From CAIVAT01 sp037128705 (GTDB lineage Bacteria; Bacteroidota; Bacteroidia; Bacteroidales; FEN-979), in the NCBI GenBank assembly GCA_037128705.1, contig JBAXVX010000073.1, forward strand, positions 1 through 7,061: a stretch of 7,061 bases of DNA, read 5' to 3'. Under the pieces are notes generated by a model. The model was not told the origin of the DNA. It made no database searches and worked only from the letters and a program-made list of their open reading frames with translations. The position numbers were made by a program, and so were the translations under genes. How positions within the stretch are numbered: position 1 is the stretch's first letter; the number at the start of each line of letters is the position of its first letter. Shown in pieces: positions 6,858-7,061 of this stretch.

Positions 6858-7061
6858 CTAAAATTGTATTTTGTAAATAAAATTCGGGAAAAACCCCAGT
6901 TGGTATGTGGTACTGATAGACTTGCTTCTGTCATCGTAACCCTGTGAGAATACGTTTTTATTGTTCGTTACATTTTGCAAATCCAGGGAAATCGATTGCG
7001 ACAATTTTTTCGTCCGGCTGTTCAGGGTATATCCAACCTTGAAATCCAGCCTGAAATAATC
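6858..7061 (-). CDS. TonB-dependent receptor-like outer-membrane protein (C-terminal end only)
   Basis: The gene enters from the right edge of the window, reading leftward in frame from 7061 to a TAG stop at 6860-6858. Only the last 67 residues are visible. They read as the final beta-strands of a Bacteroidota TonB-dependent receptor: an N-terminal strand D-Y-F-R-L-D-F-K-V-G-Y, the characteristic L-D-L-Q-N-V-T-N-N-K-N-V-F turn, then Y-Q-L-G-F-F-P-N-F-I-Y-K-I-Q-F. The final Phe is the usual outer-membrane barrel assembly signal. The ending looks like the carboxypeptidase-regulatory-domain type of receptor rather than a SusC protein, but the plug and N-terminus lie outside the window, so substrate and exact class cannot be given. 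It sits 22 bases upstream of the kinase gene on the same strand, suggesting co-transcription. It is partial only because of the window edge; no sign of decay was seen. Confidence 0.82.
   Translation of the reverse strand, partial: DYFRLDFKVGYTLNSRTKKLSQSISLDLQNVTNNKNVFSQGYDDRSKSISTTYQLGFFPNFIYKIQF

Noticed and set aside
6858..7061. The partial receptor considered as a SusC protein of a polysaccharide utilisation locus.
   Set aside because: The ending (F-F-P-N-F-I-Y-K-I-Q-F after an N-V-T-N turn) looks like the other class of TonB-dependent receptor, and no SusD gene follows it.

Overview
The window most likely comes from a Bacteroidota chromosome, probably an anaerobic Bacteroidales-like lineage. 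Four things point there: a secreted enzyme ending in a type A sorting domain of the type IX secretion system (T9SS); a LytS/LytTR two-component pair of the Bacteroidota kind; a TonB-dependent receptor C-terminus; and genes that lack clear Shine-Dalgarno sites but sit near TAnnTTTG-type promoter motifs. The oxygen-sensitive radical SAM sulfatase maturase fits an anaerobic or facultative lifestyle. I see no tRNA, rRNA, CRISPR array, insertion sequence or attachment site.

Layout. Bases 1-338 hold no gene I can support. Two genes then run rightward: a BMP-family substrate-binding lipoprotein (365-1393) and a large secreted sulfatase (1503-3716). Four genes run leftward. In transcription order they are the last 67 codons of an outer-membrane TonB-dependent receptor-like protein (6858-7061, cut by the window edge), a LytS-type sensor kinase (5759-6835), a LytTR response regulator (5043-5762) and an anaerobic sulfatase-maturating enzyme, anSME (3732-4982). 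Sulfatase and maturase converge, with 15 bases between their stop codons.

How the genes fit together. The sulfatase has a serine-type active site (Ser105 in S-V-P-S-R). Serine-type sulfatases depend on anSME to convert that serine to formylglycine, and the gene facing it encodes an anSME with all eleven expected cluster cysteines and the catalytic Asp. Maturation uses SAM in the cytoplasm, so the model is: anSME modifies the sulfatase, Sec exports it, and T9SS carries it to the cell surface or outside. The lipoprotein next to it carries a possible surface-export signal (C-K-K-E-D), so it could act outside the outer membrane. The receptor, kinase and regulator look like one operon (22-base gap, then a 4-base ATGA overlap). 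A possible intrinsic terminator separates them from the maturase. Whether this two-component system controls the sulfatase genes is inference only; no binding site was identified.

I found no wholly new system. The most interesting points are the serine-sulfatase/maturase pair combined with T9SS export, the orphan BMP lipoprotein with a possible surface signal, and the receptor-kinase-regulator operon beside them.
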